DNA from: Taenia hydatigena
Lineage: Eukaryota > Platyhelminthes > Cestoda > Cyclophyllidea > Taeniidae
DNA: 64,000 nucleotides
NCBI GenBank assembly: GCA_036345935.2
Contig: JADWOT020000010.1
Span: 11,405,546-11,469,545 of the forward strand
Direction of reading: 5' to 3'
Part shown: positions 49,850 to 61,339 of the stretch, piece by piece
Position numbering within the stretch: the first letter of the stretch is position 1
Layout: every line of letters begins with the position of its first letter
Translations under genes and position numbers: made by a program
The notes under the pieces: model-generated
Database searches by the model: none
The model's input: only the letters and a program-made list of their open reading frames with translations
Told to the model about the DNA's origin: nothing

Positions 49850-52800
49850 GGGAAGCGTCGCCGATGTTTGCAATGTCCTCCGCAAGAATGCAGTTGTAGT
49901 CATGAGCATCCTAGACGACCTCTGAACACAACTTACCCACCTCACTGACAACAAAAGGGAGGAGCTTTGGGTGCCACCATTTACCTTTGCCATAGTTAAG
50001 TTAGGGAGAACAAATATGCTTATAATGTGATGCAGACCGGCGAGGCTAGACCGATCTGGCACACCGTAGGTGTGTCTGGATGAAATGTACCGTTTAATGG
50101 ATGCATTGATTGGAGACCTGGTCATAGATCCATCGAAGCCATCATAGGTCCCACCAATTGCTCGAAAAAGGGGAGGACGAAGTCAACGCATGTGTTTACC
50201 ACAGGAAGCAGAACGTAGTAACGGGGAGGGACAGACTGTTTCGTTGGACTACCTACACAAGTGAGGCTGCTCCTCTACCCTAGACATAAAATCAGGATAC
50301 CCGCATGTAGGAATGGCATAAATGGACAGAGAGAAATGACAGCCTCTGTTGCCCTCCAAGAAGCATTGCAAATTCCAGGCGACGCCCTCCGGACTTTGTG
50401 ATGCAGTGACCATCTTCCACAGCCTCATGCGAACCCCATCGCACCATGGCCAGAACATTGCATGGGCTACCTGGGTGGCATTCTCGTGCTCTCGACACAC
50501 TGGCACGTAAAATTGGCAAAAATGGAAAAACAGAAGAAGCATTGCAAGTTCCGGAATTTCCTGAAGCGCAAGACTAATCTGTGATGCACGCCTAGCCCTG
50601 AACCAAAGCTGTGTCTGTTTCAGCAGTACTCACTCAAACTCATAAGACACTGCACGCAAGCAAGACAGCTGGTCCAGGTGAAGCAGACAGTCCTCCCCAT
50701 TACAAACGACATCTGCCTGCTTAAATAACGATAGTCGTAATAGCTCTGGCATAGTAAAGGCGTGCTCTCCAAAAACACTCGTCACAGACGCGGTGGGGCA
50801 AGAAGAGGTCTATTTTGGCACCTCCAACAGTCCCATGGTTCTGACAAAGATGCGCTTACTTCAACAAGCTAGCTCACACTAGATCCCATTGTACAAACGT
50901 TCCAACGTCACATCTTCTGCTGCCCTTAAAGTAAAGTAGAGGCAAAAAGAGGTGGGGAAATAGGAAAGGCGACGATCATGCCCAAAGGTACGCCTATGGA
51001 CAGATCCTTCCAACCCCACCTGTCTATTTGCTCAGACCCCTACTACCCAAATAAACCATAAAACATTTAAAAGGAAAGTACGTCAATAGACAAGCGGATC
51101 GCCAGCGTACGGAGTCGCGGAGGTGCGAGGACAAACCAGTGTATTTGCCTAATGTCATGGGGGGACGACAATCAATTGTGAGCCATCAAGCATATTCACC
51201 AGCATGGCTAACTCGAGGGCAGCGTCAAATCCACACCTCTGTCCATGTCTCCACGACCCGGTACTCAATTGCTAGTTGTACGACAAAAAAAACAAAACAG
51301 TAAAGCCATTATAAGTTACCGCTACAACTAAAGCGAGGACAAAGACCATCAGTAGGGGAGGTGAAAAGGTCGAGATGATTAGTGTGCTACCTTCCAAGCC
51401 ATCAGCACAGCATTACCACCCCAATGAACACTTCCCTCATTCATTCAGTCCTATTTCGAAGGTAATCATCCCAAAATGCCTCATTTGATAACACTCAAGG
51501 GACAAAGTCCATTGGTTTGGACGAGGAGCACTATACAGGACCTGACCCACTCAAAGCTGTTCGTCAGATCGCCCATAAACAAAACAATATCACCAAGGGA
51601 ACCGATGAAATCGCTCCACACGCTGTAAGCTCTATTTGTGCCAAAAATAGCGCACAACTTTCACAAAGGCTTTCTTCATAGCCCGCAACACAATGGGGAG
51701 AGGTGAAGTGGCGGCAAGCTTTCCTGCCAAACCAACAGCAGCCTAATCAGAGTACACTCATTTGAGGCACCTGTGCAGAGCGCCTGTGCTACGATTTCGA
51801 CCTAAGGGGAGGAGGGGAACAAACTACTTAAGGGTGAGAATCATGGTTCACTGCGGATATTCAAGCGGATCGTGACGCGGTCTGCTGTGCCACGCTCTAT
51901 TAACTGACGGCATTGCCTTATGATACTGTGATTATGCGCTGACAACTTGTCCCAACCATAATTCCTAAAAAGGCACATCTATATGCACTGACAAACCTGT
52001 TCAACGCAACTCCATTCGGTTAGGCTAGGACAACAGTGTAAGCAATAAAAAAGCACACCAGTTGTTCCTTGCACCGAAAATTGAAAACAAGTGCCATTAA
52101 CTGCTACAAAAATGGATAAATTTAGTCGATGACATGATCAGATAGCAATGGGCATAAACACCTGACCCGCGAACGCTGCATGAAGACATCCACACAGGCA
52201 GTAGCAGCAGTGGAAGCTGTGGCACAGACTATCGTTCGAAATACGCACAAACAAGTGGACGACGTGGGAAATGCGAAGTCAAGAAGCCGCAGGCTCAAAA
52301 GACTGCGCCTCGCGATGGAGAGACAACACATCAAAGCGGATAAACAGTAAACAGACAACCGCAAACAGTTCTACACTTACGCATGTATCCGAGCAAAGCA
52401 CGAGTAATAGCTCAGTCTGAATTCAAATTGTGTGTTCTCTATTATTTCCTAGAATCCTTTCAAGTGGAACATCATCGACATGTGCATTTCTGTCCACTCC
52501 AACGTCCCTACTGCCATTGAAATCAAGAGTGGCATGCCGCTAGGCAGTTCTCCCCTTCTTTATGGCATTTGAAATCCATTTAACCTAAACCCAGTAGTTA
52601 ATAGAACCAGCAAAGTAGCCAGCACAGAGACAGATAATGTGCTAAAGTACAGCCAATGACCTTAAAGTGGGCAAATTAAACGAATCATTGACGAGTGCGC
52701 ATTTAATGTGTTTAGTGGGTTTTCATACAAAGTGGATGTTAACTAATGTCCAGTGTTTTGAGATGAATGCCATATCCTTGTATAGTTTACTGCAGATAGC

Positions 52801-53110
52801 TGCAAAGAGGCACAGTGGCAATTGGAAATTAAATAAAGAGGAGTGGATAGAACTGTAGTGCTTTGTTTGTTTGGACTACCGGTTTCGGTCGGGGTCACAG
52901 AGGTGGCCGTATTACCCTACCTGCGTAGGCTGGCCCTCGGGTCATGCCAGAAGCTTATTTCCCTCTGCCCGTTGAATATATGTTCTACTCTAGCATTCTG
53001 CCTTCTTTTGCCTTCGAGGTAGCCTGCAGACGCTGCAAGAACAGCTGAATGCAAAAATAATTCGTTGTAATGCTTTGAAGCTTGTCTGAGGGCTAAAGAA
53101 GACACACTAC
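49850..53110 (+). repeat. Segmental repeat R, copy 6
   Basis: Parallel to R2 and in reverse complement to R4 and R7. Anchors are 50,030-50,160 with 62,500-62,600 (inverted), 51,660-51,780 with 61,490-61,590 (inverted), and 52,615-52,720 with 17,100-17,380. A solo LTR is inserted near the right end. No gene is recognised. Confidence 0.6.
52854..53037 (+). mobile_element. Solo LTR, TRIM-like, with 5-bp target duplication
   Basis: A 184-bp element that begins TGTAGTGC and ends GCTGCA, flanked by AGAAC at 52,849-52,853 and 53,038-53,042. The flanking duplication is perfect. It lies in a different place of repeat R than the element at 17,131, so the insertions are independent. Confidence 0.85.
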
Positions 53111-53239
53111 TTAAGCTACTTAGTGGATGGTTAATTTGACTATGAAATGGCAGTTGGGAACTTTAAAGTTTATAGCGGTATTAAGCCTCTCCACTAACAG
53201 ACGCTAGTTTGGCTCTATCTGCAGCAATAATTCTTCTGC

Positions 53240-53770
53240 CTCTGATAAGGCAATTCTGTTGTATGAAGCAAAGCCGCGCGTTGATTGTTGTGGAATTTTA
53301 AGTCACGCCACCAACCAGTCATGCGACGACCTTTGTGCAATGAGGAGTTCAGCTTTCAACTCAAGAGCGTGGGCGATAGAGCTGAAGCGAAGTATTGTGG
53401 GGGTTGCGATGAACACAGAGAACTTGCACAATACGCCACGAGGGGAAACACAAAGACTAGATAGCGTTGGCCCTCAAATAAGCAGAAACAAAGTTGCTAT
53501 AATCTGTAGTATTTGTGGTATTTGCAAAACAACTGACGATGTCGTTAGTAATGCGACGCCGGTGTAAATTCCATTGGTGCATGAAATTGTGGAGCCAAAG
53601 ACAAGACCGCCACGTGTAATTCACACTGTCCATAAGCCTTTGTCTCTGCCAAGTGGCGCCATTAGCACCAGCGATTCCTGACTGCGTTTGTGGCCGTCAG
53701 CACCCACGCATTTGAGCAATTACCAAGTCTTGGAGTCTTTTATTACTCTTAAAATGGCTCGAAATGATTT
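53240..53770 (-). repeat. Segmental repeat C, copy 3 (inverted)
   Basis: Reverse complement of parts of C1 (23,090-23,450) and C2 (31,920-32,330). The + strand frame 53,259-53,567 shares short runs such as RAWAIELKRSI with the minus strand of C1. Both strands stay open, so the coding strand cannot be decided. Confidence 0.5.
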
Positions 53771-53799
53771 TGGTGCTGCTTTAATATCGTGACACTGAA

Positions 53800-54640
53800 C
53801 TCTACGAATCCCTCTGCTTTCACCTGGATTGAGAAGAGGCGGCAGATGGCAACAAGAGAGAATGGCGAGCTGTCAGTAATAATTAGGGGACTCATGCAAA
53901 GCGAACTCCAAATAGCCTAACCTCTCCATCCCTTGCTTTGCGGTCTGTCATTCGGCAAATAATTATTCGAATTTTGGCCACACACGCCATGTCATACCGA
54001 TTTGCATTGAACCGCAAAGCCTCTGCACGTCTCATCATCATCACGATGTGTACACACACCTGTTACGATGCTCAGCACATTGACTTTGGTGCTCTTCTTG
54101 TTATTTCATGTCTGCTTTCCCACTGCTGCCAACACTTTGTAATTGTTTTAGTCACATGTGTGTGTGGGCGGAAACAATCTGCTCATTGATCACGTTGGTA
54201 TCAGCGCCTTTGGTTTCCATTCAGTCATTCACATGGGTGTGTCTACGTGAACTCGGATGACCTTTGTGAGTTGTAGAAGCACTGAGATGGTGAGACCATC
54301 AGAATAATGCTTACACTGGTTTAAATATCAAAAGGTGTGTACAAATGCTTTGTGACGCAGCTACTTTTCAAGTGATCGTTTGAAATTGATGGCTGGGGCC
54401 TCTGAACGTGATGAGGGTAAATGGAAGGCCTATTCACAATGCTTTCCGGTAAGGAAACTCCCAACTGTCAACCACAGCTATTAACTGCACTGACACTTGT
54501 TTGTGTGAGTTCACCAAGAAGAACATCCTGATGTTGCCACGTGATTTCGCGACACAATCGCCAATCACAGTCATAAGAAAGCGAAGAGATCAGATTACGT
54601 CTGAAGAAGACGATTTTGGTCTGTTTACGTTGCCTGGTCA
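53800..54640 (+). repeat. Upstream module U of GP50-like unit 3
   Basis: Partner of 44,970-45,870. It holds the open frame 53,938-54,189 and the start of the highly conserved proximal promoter region. Confidence 0.55.
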
Positions 54641-54813
54641 CGAGTTCCAAACTTGTAAGGCCTTAGTGCAGACTCCAAACCGACACCCACGCAATGCTGA
54701 TACAAACACGTGGGATGACCTTCTATTTGCTCCTGCGACTGCAGTCTCACCCAATCAACCAACCAACCAACCAACCAGCCAGCCAACCGTGGGAAGAGGT
54801 CAGTGTGAGCAGC

Positions 54814-54821
54814 ACATAAAT
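54814..54821 (+). promoter_or_regulatory. TATA-like box of GP50-like unit 3
   Basis: ACATAAAT lies 38 bases before the ATG. The 200 bases around it are almost unchanged from unit 2, including the ACCA repeats at about 54,758-54,785 (two units longer here). Confidence 0.6.
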
Positions 54822-54858
54822 GCACACAAGGCAATTGGCTAGATAAGGAGAGTGTGCC

Positions 54859-57800
54859 ATGCTGAGATTCGCCTTCTTTCTCGTTACTTTCTTCTACTTC
54901 TCGGGTACGTGTTCATCTCTCCATTACGACTCCAATTCTTGTTGAACAAGCCACCGTGTAGCATAACCCTATGCACGCGTTGATAATAAGTTCAGTCTTT
55001 GTTAATGGGCCATTCTCTGCAGTAGCAGTGGAGTAAGTAGCAATAAAGGTGCTCAGATCTCAAAACGCAGTTGATTTTGCTCCCAGTAATTCATCAGACA
55101 AACTGCATGCTTTTTACTTCTGTGCAGCAGAAGCGGAGCCAGTGCTGTGGGGCTCTCGCATTGTTGGAACACCGCAGGGACCATCACCGCTTATGTATTT
55201 TTATCGTACCGGAAGCTACGTAAGTGTAAAACTTTTGTTTGAATCGATGTATTTTGCCAAAACGACGATAGACGCTTTCTCGTGTGCTTCTTCAAGATCC
55301 AAATTCACGCCACACATTCCTTTCCACTTCGATAGGCATAGGCGCATGAAGGCAGAATGCGTAATGCCATCCTGCCACATGGCTGGTACACCCAAATCCC
55401 ATGTTAGAGGTTACAGCGGGCTTTCCTTGATTCATTGTAGGTTTTTAGAGCACTATCGAAGGATTTCCGTTGGTCTGACGTCAGTGTTGAAAATGGCACG
55501 TGCTATGCCTATGAAAAAGTCTTCGGTAGGCCCTGCCAAATCGACGAAGGTGGGTAGAAAGTCGAGAACTCTTTACTGTATTCGTCTGCTTTAATGAGAA
55601 AACCTTTGTGTACAACCAGGAGTGGTGCATCAACAATGTAAATTACTTCAGGTTGTGCGGCAGCGATGATTGGAATAGCACAATGAAAGACGGAAATACT
55701 AACTCTTGTAGTTGCTGTAAGAGGACACCTTTGTGTGTACTTTTAGACGGTGTCAACATCACTATAAACGACGTGTCCAACGTGGAGACATTTCAAATCC
55801 ATTTTGGAGGACCATTTTCAACGACATTTTTCGTGCCAAAATGTGATTTCAAGAAGCCAAAGGAAGGTGAGTGGATGGAGAGAGAGAAGTATTTGCAGAA
55901 GTACTTCAAGATGGATGCCGTTTTGAGATAAACTAGTAATACAAACACTTGTCCTGGAAAATGGGTCATTTGGACTAGTTCATGTGGTTGCTGTGCCATC
56001 TGAGCCCTTCAACTGCCTGAGTGTTGTGAGGAGGATGAGCCAGGAAGCATAACCACGACAAATTTTCTCTCACAGGCGAGGTCGACTTGAACACATCGTT
56101 TCCACTTTCCCGATTCCGCAAGGGGTATTCGCATGTGGAGGTCCAATTCGCTGTTGGAGGTGCGAACAGCGAATCCTCGGTTTGTGCATTTTTTATGGAA
56201 ATGTCATTGCCATGATCGTGTGCTCCCGTTCATCACTTACTCAGGGTTTTGTGCTCTGCCTATTCTGTCCTTTTTCCTCTTCGAAATACAGGTTTCTCTT
56301 ATGGTGAACAGAGTCCTTAAGTGTCAATGGAGGGGCAGCGTCCTTTCGCATTACTCAGCGTCTTTCTGCCGTGAGTTTGGTAGCCATTCAAGCAGGTCAT
56401 TTCTCGTGTTCATGAACTCAATTAATGTACCAAAGACGACTTCTCTGCTCTTTCAAGGTAATTTGTCGAGAGATGACGCATCCGACCTGCGAATATTTGC
56501 TCTGAACTTCACACAAAATGATTCGCTTGATTATACCACATTGGAATGGGAAGGGAAGCAAAACAGCCTTGTTGTTACTGTTGACTGGAGGCAAGGAGGT
56601 GAGTGAGCGTCCGCACTGACAAGGCCGGCCAACTTTCTTTCTTTGTAATGCAACGTCTTGACTAGTAACCTTTTAAGCTGAGGTGCTCTGGAGTTAAGTA
56701 TAGTCCAGAAGACACCAACTGTTAGCAGATCTAATCTGCACAAATCCTTACGAGGCGACTGAATGTGTCCCTTTGATTTAGGCGAATCGCCAGAGATCGC
56801 GGCGTGCAATGGTAAGTACGAACGCAAACCTATTCCACAGCAGTCAGACAGCACTACAAACTGCTGCAGCATAATTGAATCACATTAGATGAGCTAGGAA
56901 TAATTCGCATTGGTGTAACGCTGCTGAAAGTATCTCCTGGCAACTAATTTACAGCCCTATGCCTGGCATACCTTTCAGCTTACCAAGTTAGAACCGGTAA
57001 GTGAATTGAGTTGCTCCATAACCAAGTTTGTAATGCGAGGTTAGTTGCAGCAGTCCCTCATTCCACAACACCGCATTCTTCCTTCTTTACGTGGTCTTGC
57101 ATTTTATCATCCAAGTACATGCCTGCTCATTACTTTAGCCACGAAAGCATTGAGTAGGCCGCTAGTTAATAGCCTTAGATGATTCGAGGCCGACGCACTA
57201 AGTGTTGTGTGTGGCACTCCTTTGACTCGAGACATCATCGTCATCAGGCCTTAGATGCTGTAGTGTTGGTTCGGCAAACGCCTTCAATGTCATCAGCAGT
57301 CTTTCGTGCTTTCTGCCACATTGCAAGGAAGCTGATGAGTAGAGTGGATGGCTAGACAACCCAAACGACTCCACAATCCTCTTCATTGGTTTTGACTAGC
57401 AACAGCACCACACTGTCAGTCCAAGCTACATTCTCCACATTGTGGGTAGCAGAGCCTTCAGTGTTGCATTTGCCAAGTTACGGGTTGAGGTGTTTAATTT
57501 GTGCCGGTGTTTCTTTTGGGCCAGACCGTGTACTTCAGCATGTACTGACACTGGAGAGCTAAGTACTCCTGACATCTGCTGGAACAACTCGTTATCCAAT
57601 GAAACACCTCAGACCCACGCGCATCAGCCACCACCAGGCTGTCGTCAGACCTTGCTTTGTCTCTACCTCAATGAGACTAGCAGTGCCCAACCATGGCAGA
57701 TTTGAATTAAACTGATTTGGCTTTTGATGATTCCATTCATCCACCACCTCTTCCAGAAGGCTAATCATGCGACTATCTTTGGCCAATTTCACTGTTCATA

Positions 57801-58486
57801 CTGGTGAAGTGTGTTTCTCCCTTATGATGCAACCCCTTAACTAATTTTTACTGCGCGTTTGCATGTTGCAGGACCTAAAGTGATCCACATTTGTAAGATA
57901 AAGCTGTTTTTGTTTCTACTAATCGTTTTGCATCTAGATATGCCGACTTCAAAGGCGAGCACAACTAGACGTAAGTCTCTCTTCTCACTCTCCTGCACAA
58001 TGTAACGCAAGTCTACTTATCACTCACTTATTAATCAGTTCAAATCTGCATGGTCCTTGCTTGCTTCGACTGTGACTCGATTTTCCGCTTGATGCAATTA
58101 AGCGGTAACGAAGTCGAAGCGTTCACCGTCTTCTATCAATCCCAATGCACTGCTCCACTAGCTTAGGTATTGCGTGACTGAACCACCTTTTCTCTGCATA
58201 TTTGCATCCCACAGGTTCCGTGGCGATACTCGCTCTCAATGGTAAGGCACTTCTATGCATTGTTGAGGCACGTCGGACATGTCATTGGCATAACTGCTCC
58301 TTACTTTTCCTTCACATATACTCCGTGTAGGTTTTGAACCACTCTAGTGCAGAGCGTTTGAAACCACATTTCTATACATCCTAAGAAGCCAAGTTTGCAT
58401 CGATTTGCAATCGTAGTCCTCGACAATTGCTTCTTCCTCTCCTTTTAGCCGTCTTGGTATCGCTGCTGTTACCAGCACTTTTGTGA
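54859..58486 (+). CDS. GP50-like GPI-anchored surface/secreted antigen, unit 3 (intact)
   Basis: Twelve exons join to 972 bases (324 codons with stop): 54,859-54,904; 55,128-55,219 (or from 55,131); 55,441-55,553; 55,724-55,866; 56,076-56,179; 56,292-56,598; 56,782-56,811; 56,979-56,996; 57,872-57,892; 57,938-57,970; 58,215-58,241; 58,449-58,486. Phases agree throughout. Residues 1-15 form a signal peptide (MLRFAFFLVTFFYFS). Residues 16-278 form an ectodomain with paired cysteines and at least six N-X-S/T sequons (for example ENGTC, VNITI, DLNTS, GNLSR, LNFTQ). Residues 279-302 come from micro-exons rich in S/T/K. The end (ILALNAVLVSLLLPALL) is a GPI-attachment-type tail. Taeniid GP50 antigens are GPI-linked glycoproteins of about this size; the assignment rests on that resemblance. 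The exon 3 donor and exon 4 acceptor were chosen because all three paralogues then keep phase; exons 9 and 10 are least certain. Function in the parasite is unknown. Confidence 0.7.
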
Positions 58487-58595
58487 ATGCAGCCACTTGA
58501 AGAACCGGACGCGAAATGCGCCTGTGAGCCGCATGATAACAAGCGTGTCACAACTCTCTTTGCCTAAATTCGTTGCTTTCAATGTTTCGACTACA

Positions 58596-58601
58596 AATAA
58601 A
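58596..58601 (+). terminator. Poly(A) signal of unit 3
   Basis: AATAAA lies 110 bases after the stop codon, at the same spacing as in unit 1. Confidence 0.65.
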
Positions 58602-58860
58602 TTCTTTTAACATTTGTGGCGAACTTGAGGTTGAATGTTACGACAGCGATGGTCTTGTTTGGAATCATTTCAAGAACCACATGTTGAAGGGGCGGCAAAA
58701 GCATCTGGGACTGGTGTAAGAGTTCCTTCGAACAATGCGGGAGGAAGGGAGGAAGTTGTAGTGAATGCTCAAGAATCGCAGTTGAATCGGTTTTGTGAAC
58801 AGAAGGCCACCGTTTTTTCACCAGAACGAGGAAGAGGAGGGGGAAGATGAGGGGAAAGGG
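58602..58860 (+). repeat. Shared 3' flank of the GP50-like units
   Basis: About 250 bases after the poly(A) signal match 29,643-29,860 after unit 1 and, more weakly, 49,520-49,720 after unit 2. This marks the right end of the duplicated gene unit. Confidence 0.6.
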
Positions 58861-61339
58861 AAAAAACTTGTCTGCTCTGAGAGACAGAGCGCATGTGAAG
58901 AATCCTTAGTCAACGCATCTCAAGCATTCACCTGACTGATGCGCAAGCTGTGTTGGTCGTGAGAGAGAGGGACGATGTGACGTAGCGGTGCACTTGAACG
59001 GCTTGAAGAGGAAAAGCCTTTGGATGAGGCGAATGAGACTGGCTTCCTTGTGGTCAATATCTTGAAGGAAAACTAGTGGTGGTGTGAGTCGCCTTTTACT
59101 TCAACAGCCCCCTTCCAACTCGAAGTGAGTAGGATGCGGTCGCTGACAGGAAGTAACGGCGACTAGTGTAGGCGAGTTAATTGTGTTGTGGTGACGTTCT
59201 GCTTCACTTCACTCTTCCCCATTCTCGGATGTTGGCAGCGCTTTCCACTGCCATATTCATGCAACAGCTATAGCTCGAGGGCCAGTTATTATTTTGTGAA
59301 ATGTGCACTGTCAATGAAAGACCCTGAGTCAGGTTTTAAAAGTGGATCTGCAAGTGTAGCGAGGGAGCAACTATGACCACTTACATCCCACAAGGTTTGA
59401 CGACTAGCATTGTAACAAGCAAGTGATCGTAACTTTCTTCCCTTCTCCCAATCCCTCTTCTCTGCCGCATGAATATGCGCCTTTCCCACATCAGCGGTAG
59501 ACTGCTGCGTATCTAAGGCCAGAGTCGAATGAGCTTTCCATTTTCCTAGGTCACTGAACCACTAGTAGTGAACAGCTTCTCGACTTCCCACTGTGCTACG
59601 CTTTGATGACATCCGCGATCCGTTGGGTTCTTTGGTAACATAATTGGAGTAAAAGAGTGCTTGCAGCAGACTACAACCATTTGAATGGTCAGATGAGGCA
59701 GGTCATTTCTTTGTGCCTGCCCATCATGTGAGACCAAATTACTCCAGTTAGTGTATGAGGACTTCAACGCACACGATGGGTGCATCCAAGTTCGCTTCAC
59801 AGAAATGGTCCCCCTCTCGTAGAAGGCTCTATTCCCCTCCGAAATCATTGCCTCGATGTTCGTTGCACTCAAATGAAATGGCATTGAATGCGTAGTTATA
59901 AGGTTGGTGCTTACAGTGAGCCTCTACGCGTTTATCATCCCATCCGGCACAGGCAAGCTGAAATGCTTACAAGATCGCTCTTTAGCATTATGTACTTTCT
60001 GCGGCTGAATGGTTATTCATGGACCCTTAATTTACCTTCTCTGTGTTTTAGAAGGCAGAGGCGTTGAGGTCAAGTGAATTGGACCATGTGCGTCATGAGA
60101 CCTGTGCATAGCACTTGTGAACTTATAACCAGCTCGGTCAAGCATACCACTACATGTCTCCAAGGTCATTCTAGTTCACACAGGTATACCAATGCAGATG
60201 AAGGCATTCACACGGCGAGGTAAGGCTTTACCTTAGCGCATGCTGTGGCAACGTAAATGGCGAATTATGTCTGCTCATGCGGCACCAGCACCATTTCGAA
60301 CAGGGCGTGAAGTGGGCGTCGGAAGAAGTTGAAACCCTAGTTGACATGGAGAAGTAGGCATAAAGTGACAAGAAGCTTACTGGAAACCTCGCTGTTGCCA
60401 CTTGCCCTAGCCTCCCTTCCTGTCACACTTTCCTTATCTCAAGCTCCTAACCTAACTAAGGTAAAAACACTGGGGTCTCTTAGACAATTCGCCTGAGTAA
60501 GCTTTCCCCCAAAGCCTCAAGAGGTCAAATGTTGAAGTCATGTTCCACAATCTTTGTACAGCACCATTTCTTCCACATGAAGGGATTGAATGCAAGTTAA
60601 TACTTCCATTCCCTTTCGTCCTCGATGGCTAGCAGTCATCAAAGTTTGTTGCACCAGAAAGTCTCCCAAACTGGATGGAGTTATTGGTAACCCCAAATGG
60701 TTGCTTTAGCTCCACTGCACCGTCACTCAATTCCACTTGTTACAATTTGCATAGATCAGTTGACACCCATGGATGCACGAATAACAAATTTCTTCACGTT
60801 AGCTATAAACTGAATCTGACATTCCATCTGAGTTCCTAATGTTATAACCATCTGTGTCCAGACGATGGTCAGGAGGCCAAACGATCATGAAACAAGAATG
60901 ACAACAATCATTGTAATTTCCCAGCCTTTGACGTGCCTTGACAGAGCAGGAAAGGGAAAATTTGAGGTCTTCTGTAGGGTCACGGAGTCAGGACATCACG
61001 TCAAATGCTGGCGAACACTCCATTCAACACACTGTCCCACGAAATTTCAACAACACCTAGGTGACATTGCAGCATCACCCACCCGGACCTTCGAGTAACA
61101 CGTGGAGCCTCATCTTAAGAGGGCACTGTAGGCTGTGAAATGGGCACAAGCTACCCCAGACTAGAAATTTTTAGCAGAGAATCATATTCTTCAAGGTCTT
61201 TCAAAAGAGAGAACTCAGCCTCGTATTGGCCCATTTAAAGCAAGCACGCAGATTGTGGTGGTCTTAGGAATGGTAATTGAGCGAAGGCCTTAGTGACCAA
61301 AAGGCTGCAACGCAAGTTGAACGACAAACTTGGCTTATG
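58861..61339. other. No recognised feature
   Basis: About 2.5 kb with no gene, no match to the repeat blocks and no conserved long frame seen. The longest open frame (59,546-59,884, minus, 112 codons) shows no family features. Confidence 0.4.

Noticed and set aside
55608..55931. Continuous 107-codon frame taken as a single larger exon 4 of unit 3
   Set aside because: Units 1 and 2 do not keep the extra 5' part open. A branch-point-like ACTAAC followed by AG just before 55,724, plus equal phase in all three units, favours the shorter exon.
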